From: Dermatemys mawii
Taxonomy: Eukaryota; Chordata; Testudines; Dermatemydidae
Reading direction: 5' to 3'
Assembly: GCA_007922305.1 (NCBI GenBank)
Contig: ML677373.1
Span: 20,233,348 to 20,297,347 of the forward strand
DNA length: 64,000 nt
Shown piece after piece: positions 63,201-64,000 of this stretch; the stretch's first letter is position 1, and each line of letters opens with the position of its first letter. The notes below the pieces were generated by a model. It saw only the letters and a list, made by a program, of their open reading frames with translations, did no database searches and had not been told where the DNA came from. A program made the position numbers and the translations under genes.

Positions 63201-64000
63201 CATCGGCTTACAGTCAGTGCATTTTCTGGGAGAGTTTATGTTTTATCTTGAAGGTGGCTGCTACAGAAGTTTGGATGCGGGAGATATGAGAGAGAGGAAA
63301 AGCTGCCTGCCAGACCAAAGTCTAAAGCAATCCCATTGTCCTGTGAGAATCCCGTCGGTCTTAACCAGCGGTGCAAGTAGAACTTATTTCTTGCTGGTGC
63401 GCTGCACTCACGGGAAGAGACACAGAAGTGCGGGGGACTGTGTCTTTTTTGATGAAATTTCATTGAGGAAGAAAGTGCTTCAATAAGGTTCTTATTGGTG
63501 TTTTATTTTGAAATGACTTCCTGTGTCTAAATATGTTATTTATATTAATTGCATTTCTATATATTTTATATTATACCAGTGACGATACTGAGTTAGTCAA
63601 ACCCAGAAGCAAACCTATTACTAGTTAGATCAATGACCAACGAGCAAACCAATTACCAGTGACAAGACCAATTTGCAATTACAAAACCAATTATTTTCTT
63701 TTCTATCATAAATTAAAAAAATTAAACTCTAATTCTGAAATAAAAAAAATAAAACATTTTAAAAAGTTTAAACAGAAACAAAACATTTTAAATCTGCTAA
63801 AACAATTCAGCCCCTCAAATTCTGTTTTGTGAGAAATTGTAATTTTTCAGCTTTTCATTCCAACTGAGAACATTTTTTTAAAAAATATCAGAATTTTCCA
63901 TGGAACAGAATTTTGAGTCCCAAACAGATCTATTCCTGAGTATACTGAGGAGTGCCATTGGGTGTTAGCTACTTCTGTGAATGCCTGTGGCCAGAGTCAC
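63201..64000. other. 5' intronic flank, AT-rich, no exon recognised
   Basis: Should be intron upstream of the first seen ABCA-like exon. 63690-63910 is AT-rich with AAACATTTTAAA-type repeats like those at 47340-47740. I see no splice-bounded exon encoding the expected N-terminal loop. Confidence 0.5.

Noticed and set aside
1..64000. CRISPR array, bacterial operon, integrated virus or prophage
   Set aside because: No regularly spaced repeats, no bacterial-type gene order and no viral structural or polymerase genes; the reverse-transcriptase pieces are LINE or Penelope-like.

Overview
This is a vertebrate nuclear genomic window, most likely from a turtle (possibly another archosauromorph reptile). 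It has long introns, canonical GT-AG exons, abundant CR1 LINE copies in both orientations, Penelope-like (GIY-YIG) fragments, hAT miniature elements with 8-bp target duplications, Harbinger-type miniature elements that begin GGGCTTGTCTACACT and sit in TAA/TTA duplications, and MIR/CORE-type SINEs. The species call is inference from repeat content. A 400-base run of N lies at 50859-51258.

Two protein-coding genes can be assembled, both on the minus strand and both running off the window. (1) From 62507 down to 20760 lie 35 consecutive exons of a full-size ABC subfamily A transporter of the ABCA6/8/9/10 group. All splice sites are GT-AG, every exon phase joins, and the reading frame is open for 1,481 codons to a TAA stop. 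The first roughly 150-170 residues (N-terminus and first membrane span) lie beyond position 64000. (2) From 6029 down to 316 lie six exons of a WDR49-like protein with an EF-hand followed by WD40 repeats. Its 5' exon(s) and all later 3' exons are not identified.

Layout: 1-6029 is the WDR49-like gene with dispersed repeats in its introns. 6030-20759 is intergenic or 5' region of that gene: a rearranged Penelope-like copy, a Harbinger-type element, a large hAT-like block (about 12430-14470) and long stretches where I recognise nothing. 20760-37300 carries the second nucleotide-binding domain (NBD2) and most of the second membrane domain. 37700-43500 carries the large extracellular loop and its first span. 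44300-56600 carries the first nucleotide-binding domain (NBD1). 57300-62507 carries the first membrane domain. Introns are repeat-rich, with a 5'-inverted Penelope element near 42 kb, CR1 reverse-transcriptase remnants at 53-55 kb and 61.5-62.3 kb, and three well-delimited hAT elements at 52, 58.5 and 60.5 kb.

The transporter shows an asymmetric pair of ATP sites. NBD1 has a canonical LSGGQ signature but Gln at the H-loop; NBD2 has a degenerate LPAGI signature but keeps its H-loop His. Pairing across the dimer therefore gives one canonical and one degenerate site. I saw no CRISPR array, operon, bacterial signal, complete retrovirus, tRNA or rRNA gene. No wholly new system is evident; the points of interest are the asymmetric transporter, its linkage to a WDR49-like gene, and several precisely bounded transposon structures next to exons.
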